64,000 nucleotides of DNA from JBDHWG01 sp039810085. GTDB taxonomy: Bacteria; Chloroflexota; Anaerolineae; Epilineales; JAHCIE01. The stretch lies in NCBI GenBank assembly GCA_039810085.1, contig JBDHWG010000007.1:124001-188000 (forward strand). The letters are read 5' to 3'. The notes beneath the pieces are model-generated. The model saw only the letters and a program-made list of their open reading frames with translations. It was not told where the DNA came from and ran no database searches. The position numbers were made by a program, and so were the translations under genes. This document shows, in pieces, positions 32,366 to 41,481 of this stretch (the stretch's first letter is position 1; every line of letters begins with the position of its first letter).

Positions 32366-34318
32366 ATGACGCGTCTGAGGATCGTTACGTATCTAGCCGT
32401 TGTCACGCTGCTCGTGCTGGCTGCCTGCGCGCAGCAGCCCCAGGCCCCCGCGCCGCAAGCCCCGGCGCAACAGCCCGCTCAAGCCGCCGCTACTCAGCCG
32501 CCAGCCGCTGCGCAGCCAGCCGCGCCAACTGCTGCGCCGAAGGCAGCCGAAGCGACTGCTGCTCCCAAGGCCGCTGAGCCGACGAAGGCCCCAGCCGCTG
32601 CCGCGCAGCCGACGGCCGCAGCTCAGCAAGCCGCTTCGTCTGGCCCCCTCAAGGACGTTCCGCGCAATCAGACGGTGAACCTGGGCTGGAGCATTAGCTC
32701 GCCCATCGGCGTCACCAACCCGTGGGCCGTGCCTGGCTACACCCACCAGGAAGGCAACAACCTGCTGTGGGAAGGTCTCGCCTACTACGGCATCTTCGCC
32801 AACAAGAACATCCCCTGGCTCGCGTCGAGCATGGATTACACCAAGCCCGACTTCACCGAGCTCACAATCAAGCTGAACCCGGCGGCGATGTGGAGCGACA
32901 ACACGCCGGTGACCTCCAAGGACGTGGTCTTCACGTTTGATGGGCAGATGAAGAACGACAAGCTGGCCTATCACTCGTCGTTCACCCAGTTTGTGAAGGA
33001 CTACAAAGCGGTTGACGACAAGACCGTCGTGGTCACGTTCAAGACGCCCGCGCCGCGCTTCTCTTATGAAGTGCTGACCCTCAAGTTCGACACGGGTATT
33101 CCGATTGTCCCTGAGCACGTCCTGAGCAAGCAGTCCGACGTGAACGCCTTCCAGGGCGGCCTGGACATGCCCCACTCCGGCCCGTACAACCTCGTCAGTT
33201 GGGACAAGAACCAGAAGATCTTCGATCTGCGCCCCGACTGGTGGGCTGCCAAGGCTGGCCTCGTCCCTGTACCTGAGGCCAAGCGCGTCGTCATGCAGAA
33301 CATCGGCGGCCAGGTCGGCCAGAACATGGACACCGTCGCCCAGCGCGTCGTCGTCAACGACTTCGACGCCACCCTCGACATGCGCAGCGCGGTCATCGGC
33401 AACATCCTCAAGAACAATCCGAAGGTCACCACGCACTCCGGCAACCAGCCGCCCTACGGCTACCTGGACTGGTGGCCGAACTCGCTGTGGATGAACACCC
33501 AGATCGCGCCGTTCAACGACGTCCGCGTCCGCCGCGCCGTGAGCCTGTGCATCGACCGCGACAAGATCGACGACATCGTCTACGAAGGCGCGAAGATCTC
33601 CACAATCTATCCGTTCCCGCTGTACCCAAACCTCCAGAAGTTCGTTGACTCGCCCGCCGTCAAGGCGCTCATCGACAAGTACCAGCCGCGCAAGTTCGAC
33701 CCGCAGCAGGCCGCGCAGCTTCTGACCGAGGCCGGTTTTGCCAAGAACAAGGACGGTCTCTGGGCTAAGGATGGTCAGACCATCCCCGGCACCATCAACG
33801 GCTTCGAGGGCATCCACAGCGACATCGTGCCCGTGCTGTCCGAGATGCTGCGCCAGTGCGGCATCGAAGCCAACGTCAACTTTGGCACTGACGCCCAGCA
33901 GAACATGAACGACGGCAAGCCCGGCTTCTACATGTTCGGCCACGGCGCGAGCACCGTCGATCCGTACGCGGCGTTCGAGTTGTATCACAGCCGGTTCGCG
34001 GCGCCCGTCGGCACAACGGCCGGCAACAACCGCTACTCGCGCTACAAGAACCCTGAGTACGACGCGATCGTCGACCAGATGGCGCCGCTGTCGGCGGACG
34101 ATCCGAAGTTCCAGGACTTGGCCGCGAAGGCGCTGGAAATCTACTGGCGCGACCAGATCGACGTTCCGATCATCCAGTGGCTGCACCGCATCCCCTACAA
34201 CCAGACCTACTGGACCAACTGGCCCACGGCTGCCAATCCGGCGCAGGGCGAGAACGGCGCGTTCTGGGCGCACACTGGCATGCTCGTGTTGACAGGGCTG
34301 AAGCCGGTTCAGAAGTAA
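32366..34318 (+). CDS. Peptide/oligosaccharide ABC transporter substrate-binding lipoprotein (family 5)
   Basis: The 650-residue lipoprotein has lipobox VLAAC with Cys21, then about 70 residues of Ala/Pro/Gln tether, then an SBP_bac_5 domain (DNTPVTSKDVVFTFDGQMK, PHSGPYNLVSWDKN, APFNDVRVRRAVSLCIDRDK). It captures the substrate outside the cell for the permeases that follow. The family is named for peptides, but the surrounding dehydratase, isomerase and glycosidase genes favour an oligosaccharide. AGGAG precedes the ATG by about 9 nt. A stem-loop follows the stop. Confidence 0.92.
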   Translation: MTRLRIVTYLAVVTLLVLAACAQQPQAPAPQAPAQQPAQAAATQPPAAAQPAAPTAAPKAAEATAAPKAAEPTKAPAAAAQPTAAAQQAASSGPLKDVPRNQTVNLGWSISSPIGVTNPWAVPGYTHQEGNNLLWEGLAYYGIFANKNIPWLASSMDYTKPDFTELTIKLNPAAMWSDNTPVTSKDVVFTFDGQMKNDKLAYHSSFTQFVKDYKAVDDKTVVVTFKTPAPRFSYEVLTLKFDTGIPIVPEHVLSKQSDVNAFQGGLDMPHSGPYNLVSWDKNQKIFDLRPDWWAAKAGLVPVPEAKRVVMQNIGGQVGQNMDTVAQRVVVNDFDATLDMRSAVIGNILKNNPKVTTHSGNQPPYGYLDWWPNSLWMNTQIAPFNDVRVRRAVSLCIDRDKIDDIVYEGAKISTIYPFPLYPNLQKFVDSPAVKALIDKYQPRKFDPQQAAQLLTEAGFAKNKDGLWAKDGQTIPGTINGFEGIHSDIVPVLSEMLRQCGIEANVNFGTDAQQNMNDGKPGFYMFGHGASTVDPYAAFELYHSRFAAPVGTTAGNNRYSRYKNPEYDAIVDQMAPLSADDPKFQDLAAKALEIYWRDQIDVPIIQWLHRIPYNQTYWTNWPTAANPAQGENGAFWAHTGMLVLTGLKPVQK

Positions 34319-34336
34319 CGCTCATTGAGAGATAAC

Positions 34337-34374
34337 CCCAGGTTGCGCGGGCCACAGGCAGCGCGCAACCTGGG
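34337..34374 (+). terminator. Stem-loop after the substrate-binding protein gene
   Basis: A 13-bp perfect stem (CCCAGGTTGCGCG, 34337-34349; complement 34362-34374) encloses 12 nt. There is no T-run, and the permease genes follow, so it more likely stabilises the upstream mRNA or partly attenuates than fully terminates. The remaining gap to 34484 contains no gene; a CGATATCGATAC stretch near 34436 is an imperfect palindrome. Confidence 0.6.
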
Positions 34375-34484
34375 CCTCCTATCATGCCCGTCCGTCCGCT
34401 AGACATCTACACCCTTAACGAGTATCCTAGCACAACGATATCGATACACTCCCAGGTCTCGTGTCTAGCTAGAGGAGAAGTCAC

Positions 34485-35480
34485 GTGAGCGTGAGGTTTG
34501 TCCTGGGGCGATTGTTGTTTTTGGTCCTGGTGATATGGGCGGCGGCTACCATCACATTCTTTATTCCACGCATCTCGCCCAGGAACCCCATCCGCGAACG
34601 GTTCAATGAGCTGGCCCGAACGGGCGGCTTCGCCCCCGGTGACCTGGAGAAGATCATCGACGCATACAGCCGGCAGTTTGGCCTCGACAAGCCGCTGATT
34701 GAGCAGTATGCCATCTACATGGGCGGAATCGCGCGGGGTGACCTGGGTGTATCCCTCAACAAATACCCCAAAACGGTCATCGACCTGATCACCGAGGCGA
34801 TTCCCTGGACGAGCGGGCTGCTCCTCGTCACCGCGCTCTTAGCTTTTGTCATCGGCAATATCCTCGGAGCTATTTCTGCCTGGCCCCGCGCGCCAGGGTG
34901 GGCGCGCGGCCTGTCGACGCCGTTCGTGCTGCTAACCGGCGTCCCGCCGGTCCTGCTCGGGGTGTTCCTGCTGTTCTTCTTCGGCTTCCGGCTGGCGATG
35001 TTCCCGCTGGGCGGCGCTTACTCCATCGGCAAAATCCCCAACATGTCGTGGGACTTCGCCATGGACGTGCTCGACCATCAGGTTCTTCCAGCCCTGGCTC
35101 TCATATTCGGTCTCATCGGCGGCTGGGTGCTGTCCATGCGCGGCATGGGGGTGACAATCCAGGGCGAAGATTACGTCAACTTTGCCGAACACAAGGGTCT
35201 CAAGGGTGACACCATCTTCAAGGACTACTACTTCCGCAACGCGCTTCTGCCGCAGGTCACGGGCCTGGCGTTGGCCCTGGGGACAGTCGTCACCGCCGGC
35301 ATCGTGGTCGAGAGCACGTTCGGGCTGCCGGGGCTTGGCTCCGTGCTTAACGATGCCATTCGATCCAACGACTATCCAGTTATCTACGGCATCGTGCTGT
35401 TCATCATCATTGCCGTCGCAGTGTTAATGGTACTGGTTGAGCTGCTCTACCCGCTGCTCGATCCCCGGATTCGGCATTAG
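34485..35480 (+). CDS. DppB/OppB-type ABC transporter permease
   Basis: The 331-residue inner-membrane permease has an N-terminal helix (VLGRLLFLVLVIWAAATITF), a large periplasmic-type loop, and five further helices. The region before the last helix pair (FAEHKGLKGDTIFKDYYFRNALLPQVTGLAL) carries the EAA-type ATPase-contact loop. The start is GTG 34485 with GAGGAGA 6 nt upstream. The partner permease begins 17 nt downstream. Confidence 0.93.
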   Translation: MSVRFVLGRLLFLVLVIWAAATITFFIPRISPRNPIRERFNELARTGGFAPGDLEKIIDAYSRQFGLDKPLIEQYAIYMGGIARGDLGVSLNKYPKTVIDLITEAIPWTSGLLLVTALLAFVIGNILGAISAWPRAPGWARGLSTPFVLLTGVPPVLLGVFLLFFFGFRLAMFPLGGAYSIGKIPNMSWDFAMDVLDHQVLPALALIFGLIGGWVLSMRGMGVTIQGEDYVNFAEHKGLKGDTIFKDYYFRNALLPQVTGLALALGTVVTAGIVVESTFGLPGLGSVLNDAIRSNDYPVIYGIVLFIIIAVAVLMVLVELLYPLLDPRIRH

Positions 35481-35497
35481 GAGTCAGGAGCACAGAT

Positions 35498-36424
35498 ATG
35501 GCGACCAACGCAATTTCGCAAGCCCCTGGCGCGACAGCGGCAACCACCCCGGAGGTTCGTCAGCCAAGCCGGTTGACACTCCTCCTGCGTTACCTGCGAC
35601 GCAACAAGAGCCTTAGCATCGGCTTGTTCCTGCTGTTCTTGCTCGTCGCGTTCACCGTCGTCGGCCTACTCGCCGTCGATACGGCCAAGGCCTACCCGCT
35701 CTCGGTGCGCACCAAGCAGCCGCCAAGCCTCCAGTATCCCCTGGGCACAGACTTCTTCGGGCGCGACCTGCTCGCGGCGATGGTCGTCGGCATGTGGCAG
35801 ACGGCGCTCATCGGCCTCCTGGCGGGTGGGATTGCAACGATTGCCGGCGTGGTGCTGGGCTTCATCTCCGGCTACTTCGGGGGGCCGCTAGACGCGGGCA
35901 TCAAGGGCATCAGCTCCATCCTCCTGCCTATCCCCGTGCTCTTGATCCAAGTCGTCATCGCCGGCTCACTGGACAAGCGCGACGTCACGATCTACACGCT
36001 GGCGTTTGTGGTCGTCCTCCTGGCCTGGATGGGCCCCACGCTGGTCATTCGCTCCCAGGTACTGTCGATGAAGGAAAGACAGTTCGTCTCCGTTGCGAAA
36101 TTATCTGGAATGGGTGACCTCGCCATCATCTTCCAGGAACTGTTACCCAACCTATTGCCGTTCATCGTCGCGTCGTTCGTGACGGCAGTGTTCGCGGCGG
36201 AGTTCTCGGCGTTCTACCTCGCTGTGCTTGGCCTCGGTCCCCTGCGCGAGCCGCTGCTGGGCAACCTTATCTGGTCGGCGCAGTCCCAGGGCGCGTTCTT
36301 CAACGGCTGGTGGTGGTGGCCGATGTGGCCGGCGCTGGCGATGGTGCTCATCCTAGGCTCCCTCGCCCTGATCATCATGGGTCTCGACGAATTTGCCAAC
36401 CCGCGCGTGCGGCGGTCAGAGTAG
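35498..36424 (+). CDS. DppC/OppC-type ABC transporter permease
   Basis: The 308-residue permease has an N-terminal cytoplasmic tail, a first helix (SIGLFLLFLLVAFTVVGLLAV), the DppC signature LGTDFFGRDLLAAMVVG, four to five further helices and the EAA-type loop (SMKERQFVSVAKLSGMGD). It forms the channel with the upstream permease. AGGAG lies about 8 nt before the ATG; the ATPase gene begins 7 nt after the stop. Confidence 0.93.
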   Translation: MATNAISQAPGATAATTPEVRQPSRLTLLLRYLRRNKSLSIGLFLLFLLVAFTVVGLLAVDTAKAYPLSVRTKQPPSLQYPLGTDFFGRDLLAAMVVGMWQTALIGLLAGGIATIAGVVLGFISGYFGGPLDAGIKGISSILLPIPVLLIQVVIAGSLDKRDVTIYTLAFVVVLLAWMGPTLVIRSQVLSMKERQFVSVAKLSGMGDLAIIFQELLPNLLPFIVASFVTAVFAAEFSAFYLAVLGLGPLREPLLGNLIWSAQSQGAFFNGWWWWPMWPALAMVLILGSLALIIMGLDEFANPRVRRSE

Positions 36425-36431
36425 GATAGCT

Positions 36432-37406
36432 ATGGACGAGCCTGTTCTCCAGATTAAAGACCTTCAAGTCACTTACTACACCGACCTGGGCCGCGCGAAG
36501 GCGCTGGATGGCGTCAGCCTGTCGTTGAGCGCCGGCGAGAAACTTGGCCTTGTCGGCGAGTCTGGCTCCGGCAAGAGCACGATGGCGCTGGCCGTAATGC
36601 GGATGATCAAGCCGCCCGGCCGCATCGAGGGCGGCCAGGTTATCGTCGACGGTGTCGATCTTACGTCGCTGTCGAACGAAGAGATGCTCGAGGCCCGTCT
36701 GAGCAAGGTCGCCTACATTCCCCAGGGCGCGATGAACTCGCTCAATCCAGTCATTCGGATTGGGGCGCAGATGATGGACGCCATCAAGGCCCACATTCCG
36801 CAGATGTCCAAGGCCGACATGGAAGCGCGCTGCATGGAGGCTCTTCAGTCCGTCGATCTCAAGCCCAGCGTGTACCGGATGTACCCGCATGAGCTGAGCG
36901 GCGGCATGAAGCAGCGCGTGTGCATCGCTATTGGCATCCTCCTCGCGCCGAGTGTCATCATCGCCGACGAGCCGACCAGCGCCCTCGACGTGGTGACGCA
37001 ACGCCAGGTGATGGAAACCATCGACCGCGTGCAGTCGCACCTCGGCGCAGCGGTGATTCTCATCGGCCACGACATGGGCCTGATGGCGCAGTTCGTCGAC
37101 AAGGTCGCCGTCATGTACGCCGGGCGGTTGATGGAGATGAGCAGCGTACGGGACATGTTCCTCGACCCCAAGCACCCGTATGCCCAGGCGCTCATCGCCA
37201 GCCTGCCTAACCTGGACAACAAAGGACACTTCCAGGGCATCCCAGGCCGCGCGCCATCACTCTGGCGTCTGCCGACCGGCTGCCCATTCCACCCGCGCTG
37301 CCAGTACGCGATGGATATCTGCCGCACCGAGCCACCCAACTTCGAGCCGCTGCCAGGTGGCCGCCGCGTGGCCTGCTATCTCTATACGGAAAAGGCGAGA
37401 GCATGA
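36432..37406 (+). CDS. DppD/OppD-type ABC transporter ATPase
   Basis: The 324-residue ATPase has Walker A GESGSGKST, signature LSGGMKQR, Walker B IIADEPTSALD, and the C-terminal oligopeptide-binding extension with its Cys-rich end (GCPFHPRCQYAMDICRTEPP). The ATG at 36432 has AGGA 6 nt upstream; the frame is open further back into the permease gene but the chosen start fits the family. Its stop overlaps the next start (ATGA). Confidence 0.94.
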   Translation: MDEPVLQIKDLQVTYYTDLGRAKALDGVSLSLSAGEKLGLVGESGSGKSTMALAVMRMIKPPGRIEGGQVIVDGVDLTSLSNEEMLEARLSKVAYIPQGAMNSLNPVIRIGAQMMDAIKAHIPQMSKADMEARCMEALQSVDLKPSVYRMYPHELSGGMKQRVCIAIGILLAPSVIIADEPTSALDVVTQRQVMETIDRVQSHLGAAVILIGHDMGLMAQFVDKVAVMYAGRLMEMSSVRDMFLDPKHPYAQALIASLPNLDNKGHFQGIPGRAPSLWRLPTGCPFHPRCQYAMDICRTEPPNFEPLPGGRRVACYLYTEKARA

Positions 37407-38413
37407 CGCCCCTCCTTGAGTTCAAAAACGTCACGAAGACGTATTCGCGCGGCCTCCTCAACAAGTCCTTTACCACCGCGCTCAACAACCTGTCCCTCAC
37501 GTTAGAGGAAGATGAGCCGACCATCTTGACCGTCGCCGGCGAGAGCGGCAGCGGCAAGACGACTCTGGCGATGCTGATGCTAGGCTTCCTCCCGCCCACA
37601 TCTGGGCAGATCCTCTACAAGGGCAAGGACATCAGCAAGCTCAAAGGCGACGACCGCACAACGTTCCGCCGCGAGGTTCAGGCGGTGTTCCAGGACCCCT
37701 TCGCCGTCTTCAACCCGTTCTACACCGTGGACCACCTGCTGACCGTTCCTATCAGACGCTTCAAGCTCGCCAGGAACAAGAAGGAAGCGCGGCAGCGAAT
37801 GGATGAATCGCTGCAAGCCGTTGGGCTTCAGCCAGAAGACGTGCTGGGGCGCTACCCGCACCAGCTCTCCGGCGGCCAGCGTCAGCGCATCAACGTCGCC
37901 CGCGCCCTCATCCTGCGCCCCAAGGTGCTTGTCGCCGACGAACCGGTGTCGATGGTGGACGCCTCACTGCGCGCGAGCATCCTGCAAACCTTACAGACCC
38001 TGCAACGCGACTACGGCGTGTCCATCGTCTACATCACCCACGACCTGACCACCGCGTACCACATCTCCAAGTCCATCATCGTGCTCTACCGCGGCAATGT
38101 CATGGAAGCAGGCGACGTAGATACCGTCATCAAAGACCCCCAGCATCCATACACGCGCCTCCTCATCGACTCCATCCCATGGCCCGACATCCACCGTCAG
38201 TGGGGCAGCACCGGCATCAAGGTGCAGGAGTCCGAGATACACGATACGGCGACGGGCTGCAAGTTCGCGGCTCGCTGCCCCGCAGTGATGGATATCTGCA
38301 AGACGCCGCCCCCGCTGTATCGGCTGAGTAGCCACCAGGCCGCGTCGTGTTTCCTCTATCGCCAGCAGTCCGAGATCGAGCCGGAGAAGCTATCGGAGCT
38401 GCTGCCGGCTTAA
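37403..38413 (+). CDS. DppF/OppF-type ABC transporter ATPase
   Basis: The 336-residue ATPase is partner to the preceding one and probably forms a heterodimer. It has Walker A GESGSGKTT, signature LSGGQRQR, and a Walker B region VLVADEPVSMVDASLRAS. The Cys-containing C-terminal extension is present (GCKFAARCPAVMDICKTPPP). It is close in sequence to the ATPase at 107-940, suggesting two related transporter operons in the region. Confidence 0.94.
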   Translation: MTPLLEFKNVTKTYSRGLLNKSFTTALNNLSLTLEEDEPTILTVAGESGSGKTTLAMLMLGFLPPTSGQILYKGKDISKLKGDDRTTFRREVQAVFQDPFAVFNPFYTVDHLLTVPIRRFKLARNKKEARQRMDESLQAVGLQPEDVLGRYPHQLSGGQRQRINVARALILRPKVLVADEPVSMVDASLRASILQTLQTLQRDYGVSIVYITHDLTTAYHISKSIIVLYRGNVMEAGDVDTVIKDPQHPYTRLLIDSIPWPDIHRQWGSTGIKVQESEIHDTATGCKFAARCPAVMDICKTPPPLYRLSSHQAASCFLYRQQSEIEPEKLSELLPA

Positions 38414-38439
38414 GAGCGCACACCGCCATGGAATGAGGC

Positions 38440-38922
38440 ATGATAAAGCGATTCTTCGTCTGGGCGATCCCCGTCCTGGTGGTCGCCCTGATTGTTGCGT
38501 TTGTGATCATCGACCACGCGACCGCCGCGCCAGGCGCTTTCTCATCCTTGCGGCAGCTCCTCGCCAACGGTGGGAACGCGTTCGTCATCCTTGTCCTGCT
38601 CGGCCTATGGCTGGGCATCCTGATAGGTGCGACGCGCGGCGTCGGCGTCGGCATCCTCGTGGGCCTGTTTGTCGTCAGCGCGTGCCGCCTGGCCCTGCCC
38701 ATTCTACCCAGCGAGTTCACGCTCTTCTGGCTGAACCCGCCTGTCCTGATGACCCTGCTGGGGGTTGTCGGGGGTCTCATCGGCGGCCTGATCGACCGGC
38801 CGCGCGGTACGTCCGCCCACTGGCAGGATAGCTGGAGTGTGCGCCTGGCGCTGGCGGGCAACTTCCTGGGGTTCGCCATCGCCTTCTGCACGTTTACGAC
38901 ATTATGGCCCGGCAATTCGTAG
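38440..38922 (+). CDS. Small membrane protein of unknown function
   Basis: The 160-residue protein has about four predicted membrane helices: residues 5-24 (FFVWAIPVLVVALIVAFVII), 44-64, 66-86 and 98-117, with a final hydrophobic stretch near the C-terminus. I recognise no family. GAGG lies just before the ATG. It starts 26 nt after the ABC operon and may be its last gene. Confidence 0.6.
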   Translation: MIKRFFVWAIPVLVVALIVAFVIIDHATAAPGAFSSLRQLLANGGNAFVILVLLGLWLGILIGATRGVGVGILVGLFVVSACRLALPILPSEFTLFWLNPPVLMTLLGVVGGLIGGLIDRPRGTSAHWQDSWSVRLALAGNFLGFAIAFCTFTTLWPGNS

Positions 38923-38945
38923 CATTTAGTTACCAGAGGTAAGTT

Positions 38946-39221
38946 ATGAAGGCCGTAGAAGAGTATGTGGGTACGCTCACTGAGAAAGGGCAGGTGACCA
39001 TCCCCGCAGCGGTACGCCGCCGCCTGGGAATCAAGCCGCGCGACAAGGTCGTCTTTCGAATCGTCGGGGATCGAGTGGAGTTAGCCCCTTTATCGCTTAG
39101 CCTCGCTGAGACGTTTGGCGCAGTCAAGCCACGGAAACAGCCTGAGAATTTCAAGGAGCTACGCGAGCTTGCGCTGGACGACCATGCGCAGCACGTCATC
39201 AAGGAGATGCAGAGCGAATAG
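38946..39221 (+). CDS. AbrB/SpoVT-family DNA-binding protein (antitoxin-like)
   Basis: The 91-residue protein has an N-terminal swapped-hairpin AbrB domain: GTLTEKGQVTIPAAVRRRLGIKPRDKVVFRI. This is the DNA-binding half of VapB/MazE-type antitoxins. The C-terminal half (FKELRELALDDHAQHVIKEM) matches the toxin-binding tail found in VapB proteins. No PIN-domain toxin gene follows; only the first few codons of something like one are visible. It may be a solitary regulator. Confidence 0.85.
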   Translation: MKAVEEYVGTLTEKGQVTIPAAVRRRLGIKPRDKVVFRIVGDRVELAPLSLSLAETFGAVKPRKQPENFKELRELALDDHAQHVIKEMQSE

Positions 39222-39303
39222 CATGAATTCCTCGACGCTAAGACATCGACGGGATTCAGGGCATCACGAGGCGCGAACCCGAAGAAAGCCTGGAGGACAC
39301 ACT

Positions 39304-40149
39304 ATGAGGATTGCAGTGACGGGCGGCAGCGGGCGTATCGGCCGCGCCGTGACCAAGATGGCCCTGGCGCAGGGCCACAGCGTCGTGAGCATCGACCGGG
39401 TACACCCCGGCCACGACTCCGACGACCCCAATCTCGTCTACGTCGACGCGGACATGGCCGACTACGCCGCTATCGAGGGGGCCTTCCGAGGCTGCGACGC
39501 TGTCGTCCACCTCGCGGCCATCCCGTCGCCCACCGGCCACCCGGCCCACGTCGTCCACAACAACAACGTCGTCGGCAGCTATAACGCGCTCATCGCCGCC
39601 GCCCAGTTGGGCATCGAGCGCGTCTGCCAGGCGTCCAGCGTCAACGCCACCGGCGCCGCCTATAGCCGCTGGCCGCGCTACGACTACTTCCCCCTGGACG
39701 AAGCGCACCCCACATACAACGAAGACCCCTACAGCCTGTCGAAGTGGATCTGCGAGCTGCAGGGTGACTCTGTCGCCCGCCGCTATGAGAGCATGACCAT
39801 CGCCAGCATGCGCTTCCACTGGGTTGTGCCGGAGCGCGCCGTCGCGGTCGAACACTCAAAGCGGCTGGGGGGGCTGCTGGCGAAGCACCTCTGGGGCTAC
39901 ACGCACCTGGAGGCTGCGGCGCGGGCCTGCCTGCTGTCGCTGACCGCCGACTACAAAGGGCACGAAGCCTTCTACATCATCGCGCCGGACACGACGGAAG
40001 AAACGCCGAGCCTCGAGCTGGCCCACAAGTTCTTCCCCGACGTGCCGATTCGAGGTGACCTGAGCGGCATGCGCGGCTTCTTCGATTGCCGCAAGGCCGA
40101 GCGCCTTTTCGGCTGGACTCACGAACAGCGACAGGACGTCACCCAATGA
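39304..40149 (+). CDS. NAD-dependent epimerase/dehydratase (extended SDR)
   Basis: The 281-residue enzyme has TGGSGRIGRA (residues 6-15) for NAD binding, Asp31 after the second strand (SIDRVH) which favours NAD over NADP, the active-site Ser112, and YSLSK with Tyr143 and Lys147. It is close in length to uronate dehydrogenases and similar sugar oxidoreductases. The two genes downstream are acid-sugar dehydratases, so conversion of a uronate or aldonate is plausible. GGAGG lies 8 nt before the ATG, and the stop overlaps the next start (ATGA). Confidence 0.85.
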   Translation: MRIAVTGGSGRIGRAVTKMALAQGHSVVSIDRVHPGHDSDDPNLVYVDADMADYAAIEGAFRGCDAVVHLAAIPSPTGHPAHVVHNNNVVGSYNALIAAAQLGIERVCQASSVNATGAAYSRWPRYDYFPLDEAHPTYNEDPYSLSKWICELQGDSVARRYESMTIASMRFHWVVPERAVAVEHSKRLGGLLAKHLWGYTHLEAAARACLLSLTADYKGHEAFYIIAPDTTEETPSLELAHKFFPDVPIRGDLSGMRGFFDCRKAERLFGWTHEQRQDVTQ

Positions 40150-41471
40150 GCGCAGATTCCCACACCCAGGCCTCCCCGCGCCCCGAAGACCACGTGCGCA
40201 CGACATCGCGGCCCAGTAACCTGAAGATTACCGACATGCGCACGGCGACGGTTGGCTGGGGCCACTGGCGCTTCACCATCCTCCGCATCGACACCAACCA
40301 GGGCATTAGCGGCTACGGTGAGGTGCGCGACCTCGCCACCAAGACCTACGCCCTCATGCTCAAGAGTCGCATCCTCGGCGAGAACCCGTGCAACGTCGAC
40401 AAGCTGTTCCGCAAGATCAAGCAATTCGGCTCCCACGGGCGGCAGGGCGGCGGCGTCTCCGGCGTCGAGATGGCGCTGATGGACTTGGCCGGCAAAGCCT
40501 ATGGCGTCCCGGCCTACATGCTGGCGGGTGGCAAGTTCCGCGACCGCATCCGCATCTACTGCGACACGCCCAACGAGCCGACCGGCGCGCTCATGGGCCA
40601 GAAGCTGGCGGGCCGCATCGAAAAGGGCTTCACCATGCTGAAGATGGACCTGGGCGTCCAGCCGCTCATCGGCGTCAAGGGTGCGCTGAGCTGGCCGCAG
40701 GGCATGCTGCCCGGCGACCCCGGCGACGAGGTCGAGCGCATGCTCAACACGCAGTGGACGATGCACCCGTTCACCCACGTGCGCCTGACGCCGAAGGGCA
40801 TGCACCTGATTTGCGAGTATGTGGATCAGGTGCGTGCCGTCGTCGGCGACGAGGTGCCGATTGCCGCCGACCACTTCGGCCACATCGGCATCGATGACTG
40901 CATCCGCCTCGGCCAGGCGCTGGAGCCATACAACCTGGCGTGGCTGGAAGACCTGGTTCCGTGGCAGTTTACCGACAAGTGGGTGCAGATCGAGCGGGCG
41001 CTCAACACGCCGGTCTGCACTGGCGAGGACATCTACCTCAAAGAAGGCTTCCGCCCCCTGCTGGAGGCGCGCGCCGTCAACGTCATCCACCCCGACCTGG
41101 CGACGGCGGGCGGCATTCTGGAAACCAAGAAGATCGGCGACCTAGCGCAAGAGCATGGCATCAGCATGGCAATGCATATGGCCGGCACGCCCATCAGCAC
41201 GATGGCGAGCGTCCACTGCGCGGCGGCCACCCAGAACTTCATCGCCCTGGAGCACCACTTCACCGACCTGCCCTACTGGGACGACTTCATCACGGGCGTG
41301 CCGAGGCCACTCATCCAGGACGGCTACATCAAAGTCCCGGAGACGCCCGGCCTCGGCTTCGACATCAACCCGGACGCCATCCAGGCGCATCTCGTACCAG
41401 ACGATCAGGGCTTCTTCGAGCCGACGACAGAGTGGGATGTCGAGCATAGCTGGGACCGTGTCTGGTCGTAA
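40146..41471 (+). CDS. Mandelate racemase/muconate lactonizing enzyme family dehydratase
   Basis: The 441-residue enolase-superfamily member has metal-binding residues in AADHFGHIG (Asp), LAWLEDLVPW (Glu) and CTGEDIYLKE (Glu), and a His in MAMHMAGTPIS. Substrates of the family are sugar acids, which lose water to a 2-keto-3-deoxy product. The subgroup is not the mannonate type. The start ATG overlaps the epimerase stop, so the two are coupled and probably act in sequence. Confidence 0.87.
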   Translation: MSADSHTQASPRPEDHVRTTSRPSNLKITDMRTATVGWGHWRFTILRIDTNQGISGYGEVRDLATKTYALMLKSRILGENPCNVDKLFRKIKQFGSHGRQGGGVSGVEMALMDLAGKAYGVPAYMLAGGKFRDRIRIYCDTPNEPTGALMGQKLAGRIEKGFTMLKMDLGVQPLIGVKGALSWPQGMLPGDPGDEVERMLNTQWTMHPFTHVRLTPKGMHLICEYVDQVRAVVGDEVPIAADHFGHIGIDDCIRLGQALEPYNLAWLEDLVPWQFTDKWVQIERALNTPVCTGEDIYLKEGFRPLLEARAVNVIHPDLATAGGILETKKIGDLAQEHGISMAMHMAGTPISTMASVHCAAATQNFIALEHHFTDLPYWDDFITGVPRPLIQDGYIKVPETPGLGFDINPDAIQAHLVPDDQGFFEPTTEWDVEHSWDRVWS

Positions 41472-41481
41472 GGATATCGCC

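Noticed and set aside
32260..32577. A frame starting ATGCATATCGG just after AAGGAGG
   Set aside because: The ribosome-binding site touches the ATG with no spacing, and the frame runs out of phase through the lipoprotein gene.
32393..34273. A 626-codon open frame on the - strand
   Set aside because: It is the mirror of the substrate-binding lipoprotein gene; its product is Arg/Val/Asp-rich without recognisable motifs.
34428..34445. CGATATCGATAC as a second LacI-type operator
   Set aside because: The flanking bases do not match the TG...CA ends and the outer half-sites are not complementary.
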